Positions 16,377 through 23,985 of a stretch of 64,000 nucleotides of DNA are shown piece by piece. The stretch lies in assembly GCF_002237655.1 (NCBI RefSeq), contig NZ_NOKT01000022.1, positions 90,963 through 154,962 of the forward strand, in the 5' to 3' direction. Each line of letters begins with the position of its first letter. Within the stretch, counting starts at the first letter, position 1. Below the pieces are notes generated by a model. It saw only the letters and a program-made list of their open reading frames with translations, was not told the DNA's origin and did not search any database. Source of the stretch: Streptomyces sp. XY006. Lineage in GTDB: Bacteria; Actinomycetota; Actinomycetes; Streptomycetales; Streptomycetaceae. Both the position numbers and the translations under genes were made by a program.

Positions 16377-17713
16377 GTCGGTTCTCCTTCCGTTCCGGGG
16401 GCGGGTTCGAGAGATGCGGCCAGCCAGGCTTCGGTGTCCGAGAGGCCGGTACCGGCGAAGACCCAGTGCGCGAGGACGTACGTCGTCTCAGGCTCGGCGC
16501 CGCTGGGTGCTGCGGCTTGGGCACGGCGCCACTCGGCGCGGGCGTCGCGGAGGGCGCCGAGGGTGGTGGAGTAGCGGCGGGACTTGGTGGAGAAGTGGCC
16601 GCGGAAGCCGAGCATGTGAGCCCAGGCGCGCAGGCGGAGGTCTTCGAGGTCCTTGCGTGCGCCGAGGAACCAGGCGGTGCGGATCAGGCGGCGGGCGTGG
16701 TCGCTGATGTCGAGCTGGGCGAGTTCGGCGGCGAACTTGAGCGGGCGGTCGAGAGCTCCTGTCGCCGTCTCGGCGCCTTTGGTGGCGTACTTGGCGATGT
16801 AGGCGGCGACAGCCCGTTCGGTCAGCTCCTGGCCGCCGTCGAAGTCGGCCGAGCGGATGGTGCGTACGTCGAGCTGGCGACCGAAGGTGAAGGTGTGGGC
16901 GCGGCCGTCGATGGTCGGGCCGTCCACGCGGACCTTGGCGGTGGCAGCACGGATGGCGTCCGTGAGCAGCTCGGCGGTTGCCCAAGTAGGGGGTGGAGTG
17001 TCGCCGCCGCTGGGGCCGTCGATGCGAATGACCGCGTGGAAGTGGACCGCGCCGCGCTTCTGGTACTCCGCGACCTTGGCGAAGGACACGCGGGCATGCT
17101 CGCGGAAGCGGCGCTGGGAGAGGCCGGCGCGCTTGGCGACCTCTCGGCGCAGGTAGGTCGAGAAGCGCCGCCAGAGAGGACCGGCGTGGGCGTTCCAGAG
17201 CACGGCGGCTTCGTAGTCGTAGGTGTCTGGGTCGAGCGGGGAGCCGAGTACCTCGTCGTCCTGGTCGTGGTGGATGCCGCAGCGGCAGGGGCGCCCGCTG
17301 GAGGGACGGTTGTGGACCGGGCCGAAGCTCGGCGCGGTGAAGGTGGCGAACACGCGCGGGTGGACGGCGACGTGTTCGGGGATGCCCTTGCCGCCACGCA
17401 GACCGGAGGTGATCAGGTGGAAGGTGTCGCGGCGGTAGACCTCGGCACAGGCGGCGCAGCGGGTCGTGCGGCGGTTGTTGCAGCGGACGAGGAGCTGACC
17501 GGCCGGAAGGCTGGTCGATTCGAGGCGGTGGAGGACGTTGCCGATCTCGCCGGTGCGGGTGTCGACGTCGTACTCGGTGCGGTGGCCGTCGAGGCGGATC
17601 GGGTTCGTGCAGCCGCCGAGCCCGGAGAGCTGGCGGAGGATACCCGGCAGCGTGCCCTGCGCGGCCAGGTTCGCGAGTTCCGGAAGTGGTGCCGGAGTGG
17701 TGCGGGTGAAGAT
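16352..17713 (-). CDS. repSA: RepSA-family replication initiator, apparent ATC start
   Basis: Rolling-circle replication initiator of pSAM2-like elements. The full reading is 453 residues. The N-terminal part begins IFTRTTPAPLPELANLAAQG and contains LLVRCNNRRTTRCAACAEVY, a Cys-rich probable zinc motif; a HUH-like motif lies in GAVHFHAVIRID (about residue 220); AVAAYIAKYATKG carries the candidate catalytic Tyr. A good Shine-Dalgarno (AGAAGGGG) sits 7 nt before codon ATC at 17713-17711, where other elements would be expected to have ATG or GTG. The next canonical in-frame start is a GTG at 17353, which would delete the Cys-rich region. Either a rare ATC start is used or the start codon is mutated. 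Confidence 0.85.
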   Translation of the reverse strand: MFTRTTPAPLPELANLAAQGTLPGILRQLSGLGGCTNPIRLDGHRTEYDVDTRTGEIGNVLHRLESTSLPAGQLLVRCNNRRTTRCAACAEVYRRDTFHLITSGLRGGKGIPEHVAVHPRVFATFTAPSFGPVHNRPSSGRPCRCGIHHDQDDEVLGSPLDPDTYDYEAAVLWNAHAGPLWRRFSTYLRREVAKRAGLSQRRFREHARVSFAKVAEYQKRGAVHFHAVIRIDGPSGGDTPPPTWATAELLTDAIRAATAKVRVDGPTIDGRAHTFTFGRQLDVRTIRSADFDGGQELTERAVAAYIAKYATKGAETATGALDRPLKFAAELAQLDISDHARRLIRTAWFLGARKDLEDLRLRAWAHMLGFRGHFSTKSRRYSTTLGALRDARAEWRRAQAAAPSGAEPETTYVLAHWVFAGTGLSDTEAWLAASLEPAPGTEGEPTWTADGTN

Positions 17714-17808
17714 GGCGTTTCCCCTTCTGACTGGCTCGGTCGGGAGGAACAGGCCCCGGGGCGGCGAAATGCTTGGTCGTGTGCCGCCGCCCCGGAGGCC
17801 AGCGCGGT

Positions 17809-18051
17809 TCAGCGGCGGTGGTCGCGGAGCATGGAGCGCAGGACGACGGCGGCCACGGCAACGGAGATGGCCGTGACGGCTACGGCGGCCAGGAGCGCGG
17901 TGAGGACGACTCCACCGACGACCAGGGCCGCGACGGTCTTCTGATCGATGGACACCGACGGGAGCGAGCGCCGTGCGGGTGTCGGCTCGGTCGGGGTGTG
18001 GGTGTGAGCGGGCGGCGGGGTCAGGCTGTCGGGGTACTTCGGGAGGAACAC
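17809..18051 (-). CDS. SpdD-like small membrane protein
   Basis: 80 residues starting MFLPKYPDS, with a Pro/His/Thr-rich stretch and then a long hydrophobic segment (VAALVVGGVVLTALLAAVAV, about 40-70) and a short basic tail. This is the pattern of SpdD proteins, which help spread the element within the recipient mycelium. GTG start with AAGGAG upstream. It lies between the operator at 18071 and repSA and is probably the first gene of the repSA transcript. Confidence 0.7.
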   Translation of the reverse strand: MFLPKYPDSLTPPPAHTHTPTEPTPARRSLPSVSIDQKTVAALVVGGVVLTALLAAVAVTAISVAVAAVVLRSMLRDHRR

Positions 18052-18070
18052 GGGTCAGGTCTCCTTATCT

Positions 18071-18086
18071 ACTCGTCTAGTCGTGT
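18071..18086. promoter_or_regulatory. KorSA-like operator upstream of spdD-repSA-xis-int
   Basis: ACTCGTCTAGTCGTGT, a copy of the ACTCGTCTATACGAGT palindrome with a weaker right half. It lies 20 bp before the spdD start, so the GntR repressor may silence replication and excision from here. Confidence 0.6.
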
Positions 18087-18271
18087 GAGCCGTTTATGAC
18101 GGTCACGCCTGAGCGCGTACCGGACTCGATGGCGGGTGCGAGGAAGGTTCGGGAGAGCCAGAAGCCGAAGAGGGCGATCAGGACGACGATCCAGACGCGG
18201 ACGCCGAGGAACCTGACTGCTCCCCAGGCGAAGAAGCCGAGGACGACGACAAGCGGCAGGTTGACGGTCAC
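18077..18271 (-). CDS. Small two-segment membrane protein of the AICE
   Basis: 64 residues. Two hydrophobic stretches, LPLVVVLGFFAWGAVRFLGV and VWIVVLIALFGFWLSRTFLA, separated by one Arg turn, then a short polar tail. No enzymatic motif. From memory, similar small proteins sit beside spd genes in many AICEs; a role in intramycelial spread is inferred from position only. GTG start with AAAGGA about 10 nt upstream. Confidence 0.65.
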   Translation of the reverse strand: MTVNLPLVVVLGFFAWGAVRFLGVRVWIVVLIALFGFWLSRTFLAPAIESGTRSGVTVINGSHD

Positions 18272-18286
18272 GGGGTGAGAGTCCTT

Positions 18287-18478
18287 TCAGCGAACGGGGC
18301 AGCGGTGGGTGCGGGCGGCCAGCTCGGCGGCGGCGCGGCCGTCGTAGTCGGTGGAGAAGCCGCAGCGCGGGGCGGTGCAGGCGGCGGTGTGCTTCTCCTG
18401 GCCCCGGCCGTCGTAGTACGTGCCGACCTGGACAGGGCCGATGCGGACGACGTCGCGGAAGCGGCGGTTGGCGGTCAC
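18287..18478 (-). CDS. Mobile element transfer protein (small Cys-containing)
   Basis: 63 residues beginning MTANRRFRDVVRIGPVQVGT. Cysteines in ACTAPRCGF and a C-terminal HRC could bind zinc. This family is regularly found between the SpdB gene and RepSA in Streptomyces integrative elements and is annotated as a mobile element transfer protein; its biochemical activity is unknown to me. It is 12 bp downstream of spdB in the same direction. Confidence 0.7.
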   Translation of the reverse strand: MTANRRFRDVVRIGPVQVGTYYDGRGQEKHTAACTAPRCGFSTDYDGRAAAELAARTHRCPVR

Positions 18479-18490
18479 GCAGGTCTCCTT

Positions 18491-19165
18491 TCAGAGGTGG
18501 GTGGCGATGGCTTCGGCCATGGGTGCGGGGACGCCGAGGCGGGCGCGAAGGGTCGGGGTGTCGATGGGTGCTCCGGTGCGGGTGTGGTGTTCGGCGGCGA
18601 CCTTGCGGGCGTGTGCGACGAGGGCGGCCGGAACGGGCGGGGCAGGACGCTCAGGCGGTTCCGGTTCGTTGACCGGACGCGGGGGCGGGGTTTGCTCGGG
18701 TGCCGGGTGGACGGGTGGCTCGGGGAGGAGTTCTAGTTCCTCCGCCTGGTCGTGGACCTCGTCGTCGTCCGTGTCGGGTTCTGCGGCGTGGTCGATCGTC
18801 TTCGGTGCCGAGTGCGCGAGCAGGGTGCCGCCGAGGAAGGCGACCGCAGGCCAGCCCGCCACGAGGATGCGCAGCCAGGCCGGGACGTGGTTCATGTCGA
18901 GCAGGCCGGCGGTGGCGACGTTGGCTCCGAGTGAGGCCGTGAGCGCGATGACGAACCAGCACCACCCGGCCGCTTTCGTTTCCCCTGACCGCAGTCGACG
19001 CCAGGCGGCGACGAGCAACAGGTCGACGCTGATCGGGTAGGCCCAGGCTTTCCATCCGTCCTGCCCGGCCGCCGAGGCGATGTCGTGCAGGTGGGCGAAG
19101 GACAGTGCGGCAGCGATGACGGCTTGGATGAGCACCGCGTCCACGCGGGCCAGTTGGGCGCGCAT
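18491..19165 (-). CDS. SpdB-like DUF2637 membrane protein
   Basis: 224 residues from the ATG at 19165, which has AAGGAG 7 nt upstream (the open frame continues to 19225). Several membrane segments: about residues 8-25, 38-55 (YPISVDLLLVAAW), 62-85 (GWCWFVIALTASLGANVATA) and 96-112. The C-terminal half is cytoplasmic, Pro/Glu-rich, and ends in a small helical region. DUF2637/SpdB proteins form complexes with TraB-type translocases and are needed for spread of the element through septal cross-walls. Follows traB in the same direction. Confidence 0.8.
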   Translation of the reverse strand: MRAQLARVDAVLIQAVIAAALSFAHLHDIASAAGQDGWKAWAYPISVDLLLVAAWRRLRSGETKAAGWCWFVIALTASLGANVATAGLLDMNHVPAWLRILVAGWPAVAFLGGTLLAHSAPKTIDHAAEPDTDDDEVHDQAEELELLPEPPVHPAPEQTPPPRPVNEPEPPERPAPPVPAALVAHARKVAAEHHTRTGAPIDTPTLRARLGVPAPMAEAIATHL

Positions 19166-19249
19166 GATGCGGCTCCTTCCGGATTCAGGCATGCGAGGGG
19201 TAGGGACTTGGCGCGAGAGGGTCACGCCGACCGGGGTTGGTGGAGGAGG

Positions 19250-20626
19250 TCAGCCGATTGCCGGGCGCGGTTCGACGACCGGGGCCGCGGACTCAACCGG
19301 CCTTACCGTCACCTCGGGCTGGAAGGGCTTGAGCACGGGCAGGTCCGGCACCACGTGCGCGTACTCGCGGCAGGTCTCGGCGGCGTCACCGAGGGACAGG
19401 TACGGCGTCCGGATGCGCGACCAGCCGCCCGAGGTGTCACCTGCCACGGCGAGGCCGGGCCGTTCGGGGGCGATGGCACAGGCGGCCATGACCGCTTCGG
19501 GTGCGATGTCGCCGAGCGCCATCTTCGCGGAGGCTTCGTCGTTCACACGGTGGCAGACGCGGCCGGTCAACTGGGCCCGCAGCATAGTGGCACCCTTGCC
19601 CAACTCAGCACCGAAGCGCTGCCCGCAGACCTCCAAGTAGATGCCGGCCGCGCGGCCAAGTTGGGCGAGCCGGATGAGCTGGGTGACCATCTCGTCCCGG
19701 CGTTCCTCGTCCTTCCTGGTGGCGACGAGGAAGAGCTCGGCCACCTCGTCCACGAACAGCACGAGGGGGACGGGACGTCCGGACTCGGGCAGTCCCCAGA
19801 TGTCGGAGGTGATCTCTTCGGCCGGGGTCTCCGGGGCGATGCCTTGCCGGGCCTTGATCAGGTCGTATCGGTCCTCCATTTCCTTCACGAGCACGGGCAG
19901 CAGCTCGGCTGCCTGCTCCGGTTCGGTCGCCAGCGCCGAGAGGCGGGCCGCGAACGGCGCCAGCTCCACACCGCGCTTGCAGTCGATCCCGACCAGGGCG
20001 ACCGGCTGAGGGGCGAGTCCGGCGATCAGGTGCCGCAGATACATGGACTTACCCGACAGCGTGGCGCCGAGGGTGAGTTGGTGGGGCACGGTCCGGTAGT
20101 CGCGTATGAACGGCATGGCGTCCTCCCGCAGGGCCACCGGCACCTGAAGGAACCCGGCGTCCACCTTGCGCGGCATCCGCACTCGCCGCAGCACGTCGAA
20201 GCCGACCAGCCGCAGCTCAACCACACCCGGCTTGACCGTCGTCACGTACACGGCGTGAACGCCCCAGGCATGCCGCAGCCGTTCCGCCGAGGCGGCGACG
20301 TCGGCCGGTTCCTGCCCCGGAGCGAGCCGGAGACGGAGCCGCAGCCCGGTCGAGGTGGGCCGGATGATGCCCCGACGCGGCGGTACGGACCGGACCTCAC
20401 GGCGAGTGGTGGCCTTGACCGCCAGCATCCGCAGCCGGGACGGAGCCACAGTCAGGCCGCAGGCCTTCATGACCGAGCCGTACGAGCTGAGGAGCCGAGC
20501 CGTGGATATCGGCAGGCCGACCGTGGACCAGTACACCCCGGGATGCTTGGCCCGGGCGTAGGCGGCCCCGCCGCCGAGTGCGGCAACAGGACCACCCACC
20601 TCCAGGAGCGTCGTCAGATCGGTCAT
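19250..20626 (-). CDS. TraB-type FtsK/SpoIIIE DNA translocase
   Basis: Conjugative hexameric ATPase that moves double-stranded DNA between mycelia, the only protein essential for actinomycete conjugation. From MTDLTTLLEVGGPVAALGGG it is 458 residues. Walker A is LGATLSGKSMYLRHL (about residue 195); Walker B is PLVLFVDEVAEL; downstream RAAGIYLEVCGQRFGAEL matches the FtsK core. Only a weak N-terminal hydrophobic segment is visible. The ATG overlaps the TGA of the upstream gene by one base (TGATG), so the two are translationally coupled. A clt target for TraB was not recognised. Confidence 0.93.
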   Translation of the reverse strand: MTDLTTLLEVGGPVAALGGGAAYARAKHPGVYWSTVGLPISTARLLSSYGSVMKACGLTVAPSRLRMLAVKATTRREVRSVPPRRGIIRPTSTGLRLRLRLAPGQEPADVAASAERLRHAWGVHAVYVTTVKPGVVELRLVGFDVLRRVRMPRKVDAGFLQVPVALREDAMPFIRDYRTVPHQLTLGATLSGKSMYLRHLIAGLAPQPVALVGIDCKRGVELAPFAARLSALATEPEQAAELLPVLVKEMEDRYDLIKARQGIAPETPAEEITSDIWGLPESGRPVPLVLFVDEVAELFLVATRKDEERRDEMVTQLIRLAQLGRAAGIYLEVCGQRFGAELGKGATMLRAQLTGRVCHRVNDEASAKMALGDIAPEAVMAACAIAPERPGLAVAGDTSGGWSRIRTPYLSLGDAAETCREYAHVVPDLPVLKPFQPEVTVRPVESAAPVVEPRPAIG

Positions 20627-20982
20627 CAGGCAGCGGCCCCGGTGGCGGCCGGGAACGCGGCCGGAGTCACGGCGGCGGCGCGGAACGCGATGCCGTGCCG
20701 CTGCTGCCCGTTGAAGACACTCTCCCACGGCCGGGCCACCAGACCCGGCAGCGAGACCGGAGCCCCGAGCGTCAGCCCCTCGGACACTCCGCTCTCCGGA
20801 ACGGTGACCTTGATCAGCGACGACTCGCCGTCCTCCAGGTAGACGACGCCGATCGTCATCAGCGCCTCCCCGCTGGTGGCGTCCTTGGCGATCTCGCCCG
20901 TCTGCCGGTCACGGACCTTGGGCTCAGGGGCCTCGGTCAGCAGGATCGTTGCGGCCGAGGTCTCTACACGGATGGTGCGCAA
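20626..20982 (-). CDS. SCO3933-family AICE regulatory protein
   Basis: 118 residues from a TTG start (GGGAAGAAG upstream). Sequence MRTIRVETSAATILLTEAPE with TGEIAKDATSGEALMTIGVV matches a small conserved family next to the FtsK gene in Streptomyces integrative elements, usually described as SCO3933-family regulatory protein. The fold looks beta-rich; no known DNA-binding motif. First gene of the traB operon, directly downstream of two GntR operators (20998 and 21072). Confidence 0.75.
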   Translation of the reverse strand: MRTIRVETSAATILLTEAPEPKVRDRQTGEIAKDATSGEALMTIGVVYLEDGESSLIKVTVPESGVSEGLTLGAPVSLPGLVARPWESVFNGQQRHGIAFRAAAVTPAAFPAATGAAA

Positions 20983-20997
20983 GACTTCTTCCCATCT

Positions 20998-21013
20998 ACT
21001 CGTCTATACAAGA
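20998..21013. promoter_or_regulatory. KorSA-like operator, traB promoter proximal
   Basis: ACTCGTCTATACAAGA, a near copy of the palindrome, 15 bp before the TTG start of the traB operon. Confidence 0.7.
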
Positions 21014-21071
21014 TGCAGGGTTCGTACCCGATCTCCCGGGAACGGCAACCACCTTGCCACATAACTTGCCC

Positions 21072-21087
21072 ACTCGTCTATACGAGT
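21072..21087. promoter_or_regulatory. KorSA-like operator, perfect palindrome
   Basis: ACTCGT-CTAT-ACGAGT, a perfect 6-4-6 inverted repeat, between the gntR stop and the traB operon. The best copy of the repeated site. Confidence 0.78.
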
Positions 21088-21149
21088 AAGCGTGTTGGGG
21101 CGTACGAGTTCGGAGAAAGCGCCCCCGCGCACCACCACCGATCAGGCGC

Positions 21150-21938
21150 TCACGTCGCCGGGAGCTGGTACGACAGCACGTACGCGTCCGCCGCCATGAC
21201 CGTGTCACAGACCTCCACGGCCCGCCCCTCCTGGTCGAACGCGGTCCGGATCAGGTGAATGACCGGCACACCGGAGGCCAGCCGCAGCGTCCGGACCTCA
21301 TCGGGCGAGGGCATCCGGGCACGAATCTCTTCCTCGAAGTGGTCGAGGCGGTGGCCCAGCTCCTCAAGCCGGGCGTAGATGCCACCAGGCCCGGGGTTCG
21401 GCTCGGCGATCGGCGTACCGCGCGCGATGTCGAGCGGCAGATACGAGGTGGCGAACTCCACCGGCCGCCCGTCCAGCAGATACCGGCGACGCCGAGCCAG
21501 CACCCGCCGTACGGACCCGAGCCGGGTGGAGACGTCCTGACTGGCCTTCTCCTCCTTGACCTCCAGGCTGTCCACCTGCGGGTGACTGCCGGCGGCGTCG
21601 GCCTCCACGATGAACGCGGACTTCCCCTGCTCACGATGGCGCCGGGCGAACCGGTCGGAGGCGAGCCGCCTGACAGGCGGGCGTGGTCGCACGAAGACGC
21701 CCTTGCCGTGCTCGGCGTGCACCAGGCCCTCGCCCTGGAGGACGGAGAAGGAGTTTCGAACGGTCATACGGGAAACCCCGTAATGCTCGACAAGTTCGGC
21801 CTCGGAGGGCAGCTTTTCGCCCTCCTTGAATCGCCCACGGTCGATGGCCTCGCGCAGCTGGTCGGCGATCTGCCGAAAGACCGCACGATCGCTCGTGGGG
21901 TCGAGGTCGCCGAGAAGGCCGGAGGAAAGAGAAGGCAC
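21150..21938 (-). CDS. GntR/HutC-family repressor (KorSA-like)
   Basis: 262 residues. An N-terminal winged helix (AVFRQIADQLREAIDRGRFK ... VSRMTVRNSFSVLQ, about 20-75) is followed by a UTRA effector domain (about 95-255). In pSAM2 the equivalent KorSA represses pra and itself and so silences replication and transfer. GTG start with AAGGAG 6 nt upstream. Operator copies at both its own promoter (21951) and the traB promoter (20998, 21072) support autoregulation and control of transfer. The UTRA ligand is unknown. Confidence 0.88.
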   Translation of the reverse strand: MPSLSSGLLGDLDPTSDRAVFRQIADQLREAIDRGRFKEGEKLPSEAELVEHYGVSRMTVRNSFSVLQGEGLVHAEHGKGVFVRPRPPVRRLASDRFARRHREQGKSAFIVEADAAGSHPQVDSLEVKEEKASQDVSTRLGSVRRVLARRRRYLLDGRPVEFATSYLPLDIARGTPIAEPNPGPGGIYARLEELGHRLDHFEEEIRARMPSPDEVRTLRLASGVPVIHLIRTAFDQEGRAVEVCDTVMAADAYVLSYQLPAT

Positions 21939-21950
21939 GTGTACTCCTTT

Positions 21951-21966
21951 AGGTATCTAGACGAGT
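21951..21966. promoter_or_regulatory. KorSA-like operator in the gntR/nudix divergent promoter
   Basis: Plus strand AGGTATCTAGACGAGT; the complement ACTCGTCTAGATACCT matches the repeated operator. It overlaps the leader of gntR, as expected for autorepression. Confidence 0.68.
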
Positions 21967-22021
21967 GGGCGAGCTTTGTTGCTACGGTGGAGAGCCTAGC
22001 CATCCGAGAGGGCAGAGGAAC

Positions 22022-22453
22022 GTGAGCACCGACCGTCCGCACTCCGTGAGCGTCGCCGGAGTCATCGTCGACGACCAGGACCGCGCCCTCCTGATCAAGC
22101 GCCGCGACAACGGCCACTGGGAACCCCCGGGCGGCATCCTCGAACGCGAGGAAACCATCCCCGAGGCCCTCCAGCGCGAAGTTCTCGAAGAAACCGGCAT
22201 CAAGATCGCACTTCCCGCGACCCTGACCGGCATCTACAAGAACATGAAGGGCTTGATCGTCTCCATGGTCTTCCGCTGTGAGACCGCCGACGGCACGCCC
22301 ACCACCGGAGACGAGACCCGCGCACTGCGCTGGGCCACCCGCGAAGAAGTCATCGAACTCGCCGACGAGGCATACGCGATCCGCGTCCTGGACGCATTGG
22401 ACGCTGTAGCCCCGCCGGCCATCCGCGCCCACGACGGCGTGAAACTCGTCTAG
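22022..22453 (+). CDS. Nudix hydrolase (Pif-like)
   Basis: 143 residues from GTG at 22022 (GAGGAAC upstream). A complete Nudix box is present: GGILEREETIPEALQREVLE followed by ETG, fitting G-x5-E-x7-REVLEETG. Enzymes of this fold cleave nucleoside diphosphates linked to another group. In pSAM2 the Nudix protein Pif sits in the same place, divergent from the korSA repressor, and blocks entry of a second copy of the element; an equivalent immunity role is inferred from position and domain. The last codons and stop coincide with an ACTCGTCTAG half-operator. Confidence 0.87.
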   Translation: MSTDRPHSVSVAGVIVDDQDRALLIKRRDNGHWEPPGGILEREETIPEALQREVLEETGIKIALPATLTGIYKNMKGLIVSMVFRCETADGTPTTGDETRALRWATREEVIELADEAYAIRVLDALDAVAPPAIRAHDGVKLV

Positions 22454-22459
22454 CCCGAA
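22444..22459. promoter_or_regulatory. Possible extra KorSA-like half-operator
   Basis: ACTCGTCTAG at the stop codon of the Nudix gene, 47 bp before the next start; right half not conserved. A related ACGAGTATACGAG sequence covers codons 2-6 of the next gene. Confidence 0.35.
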
Positions 22460-22499
22460 CCCGCTACACATGGCGGCCTACCAGCACGAAGGAACTTGT

Positions 22500-22925
22500 A
22501 TGCACGAGTATACGAGCACCGCCCGGGTCTGGGGACTCACTTGCCCAGGTTTTCCGGAAGAGGTCAGCCGGGCCCGCCGCTGGACGCGGGACATCCTGCG
22601 CGGATCTCCCCTGGCCGACGACGCCGAACTGATCGTGAGCGAGCTAAGCGCGAACGCAATCCTCCACACGGCCAGCGGCGCGGCATTCGGCAGCTTCCAC
22701 CTGGCCCTGGCCGTCTCCCCGCAGGTGGTCGCCCTGTCGGTCACGGACGCCGGAGGCACCGGCATCTCCCCCAAGGTCGAGCACCAGGACCAGGACGCCG
22801 AACACGGCCGCGGGCTGGGCATGGTCACCGCACTTGCGCACCGGGTCGTGGTCCACAACAGCCAGGCCGGCCACACGATCACCGCGGAACTCTTCGCGGA
22901 AGCGCGACAGGGAGGGGGCGCGTAG
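22500..22925 (+). CDS. Anti-sigma-factor-like GHKL ATP-binding protein
   Basis: 141 residues from ATG at 22500 (GAAGGAAC upstream). Looks like the single-domain HATPase_c kinases of the RsbW/SpoIIAB type that are abundant in Streptomyces: N box ELIVSELSANAILHTASG, G1 box VTDAGGTGISP, G2 box HGRGLGMV. These bind ATP and usually regulate sigma or anti-anti-sigma partners, but none is encoded nearby. Its stop codon overlaps the next GTG (TAGTG), so it starts a three-gene coupled unit. Confidence 0.82.
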   Translation: MHEYTSTARVWGLTCPGFPEEVSRARRWTRDILRGSPLADDAELIVSELSANAILHTASGAAFGSFHLALAVSPQVVALSVTDAGGTGISPKVEHQDQDAEHGRGLGMVTALAHRVVVHNSQAGHTITAELFAEARQGGGA

Positions 22926-23269
22926 TGACCGCGGCCCCTGACGAACGCTTAGCCGCAGCAGCAGACAGCACTTTGTACTGCTGCTGGGCAGCGGCATACC
23001 CCGCGTACGAGACCCGCTCCATCCCTCTGGGAGCGCACAACACAGCGAGCCCCCGCCTCGCACTGCGTTGGCTGCGCGAGCAGACAAGGAATGTCACCGA
23101 CCAGCTCGACGCGGCGTACGCCCAGCCAGGACGCCACTGGTTGACCGACGAGCCCGAACACGAACGCGCACTCGCCTACCTGACCGAGGGCACTGCTTAC
23201 CAACTCACCCTGCACGACGAGAACACCCGCTATGTACTCGTGGCCTACCCACCGGGAGTGACCTCGTGA
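22925..23269 (+). CDS. Small AICE-associated protein of unknown function, TTA codon
   Basis: 114 residues beginning GTG at 22925, overlapping the stop of the ATP-binding gene by one base. Hydrophilic; contains LYCCWAAAYPAYETR and YRYVLVAYPP-like ends; no domain recognised. Codon 9 is TTA (22949-22951), so full translation may need the bldA tRNA. Its TGA overlaps the next GTG. Confidence 0.65.
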   Translation: MTAAPDERLAAAADSTLYCCWAAAYPAYETRSIPLGAHNTASPRLALRWLREQTRNVTDQLDAAYAQPGRHWLTDEPEHERALAYLTEGTAYQLTLHDENTRYVLVAYPPGVTS

Positions 23270-23643
23270 CTGAACTCCCGCGCGGCTACTGGTGCGAGTG
23301 CTGGACCGAAGACCTCGCCCAGGCGGAGCAACGAGTCCTGCACGCTTCGTTTGATGCCTACTCGGCACCGCAGGCAGACAGATGGGTAGCAGTCGCCCTG
23401 CGCACCATCTCACCAGCACTCGACCCCGACGCCTGCAACGAGGCGTGGACCTGGCTCTACGACAGCCGCATCGATACCCGACGAGCCCTCTTGCGCATGG
23501 AACCCTGCGCAGTCTCCTTGACCCACGCCGACACCCGTATCACCTGGACGATCAGGCCAGTCATCTTCCTGCCGCTAGCCCACCGCCAAGGGGTCGATCT
23601 CCCAGCCTGCGCACACGACTTCAAGCCCCACACCACCGACTGA
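23266..23643 (+). CDS. Small AICE-associated protein of unknown function
   Basis: 125 residues from GTG at 23266, coupled by a GTGA overlap to the previous gene. Begins VTELPRGYWCECWTEDLAQA; Trp- and Cys-containing, ends DFKPHTTD. No domain recognised. Third gene of the unit with the GHKL protein; from memory, such trios recur in Streptomyces elements, function unknown. Confidence 0.65.
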   Translation: MTELPRGYWCECWTEDLAQAEQRVLHASFDAYSAPQADRWVAVALRTISPALDPDACNEAWTWLYDSRIDTRRALLRMEPCAVSLTHADTRITWTIRPVIFLPLAHRQGVDLPACAHDFKPHTTD

Positions 23644-23985
23644 GTTACAACTTTCTCTACTGGTTCAAGGCGGCTCGCTCCGCTCCCCGCGCGCGGCCCG
23701 GCCCCCGGCCGGGCCTGCGCTCCTGTCTCCGCCCCGCTCCAGCCCGGCCGGCGCCCGTGCCGCGCTCAAAACAATCAGCCGCCTGATGCCAGAGAAGGGG
23801 TACGTCGTGGCTGGGGCGGTCGGTTCCACGGCTTTAGGCAGCCACTTTGGCGCGAGCCTCGAAGATCATGGCCCCAACGTCGTGCTGCAACGGGCAGGTC
23901 CACAGACTGCCCGACGCGCCGGAAGCTTACGGGGCCATGATCACTCGCGCCAAAGCAGCTCCAGCCCAAAGCCGCTCCACCGCCC
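23644..23985. other. Junction between AICE backbone and cargo, no gene
   Basis: 342 bp separating convergent genes. The left part is very GC-rich with a strong hairpin (23695-23715); GC content drops to the right. Overlapping short reading frames have no supporting start sites or domains. It may hold the element's clt or replication origin, but nothing specific was recognised. Confidence 0.5.
23695..23715. terminator. G/C-rich hairpin between convergent transcripts
   Basis: GGCCCGGCC-CCC-GGCCGGGCC, a perfect 9-bp stem with a 3-nt loop, about 50 bp after the stop of the 23266 gene. Suits termination; part of an origin is an alternative. Confidence 0.55.

Noticed and set aside
16488..17861. 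457-codon minus frame rich in Arg/Pro over repSA
   Set aside because: Out-of-frame shadow; the true RepSA frame has conserved motifs throughout.
23382..23786. 134-codon plus frame extending past the last AICE small gene
   Set aside because: Out of frame with the coupled gene at 23266; Arg/Pro-rich shadow running into the hairpin.
23644..23790. Possible oriT or clt near the GC-rich hairpin
   Set aside because: No array of 8-bp TraB recognition repeats could be identified; kept only as a terminator-like hairpin.
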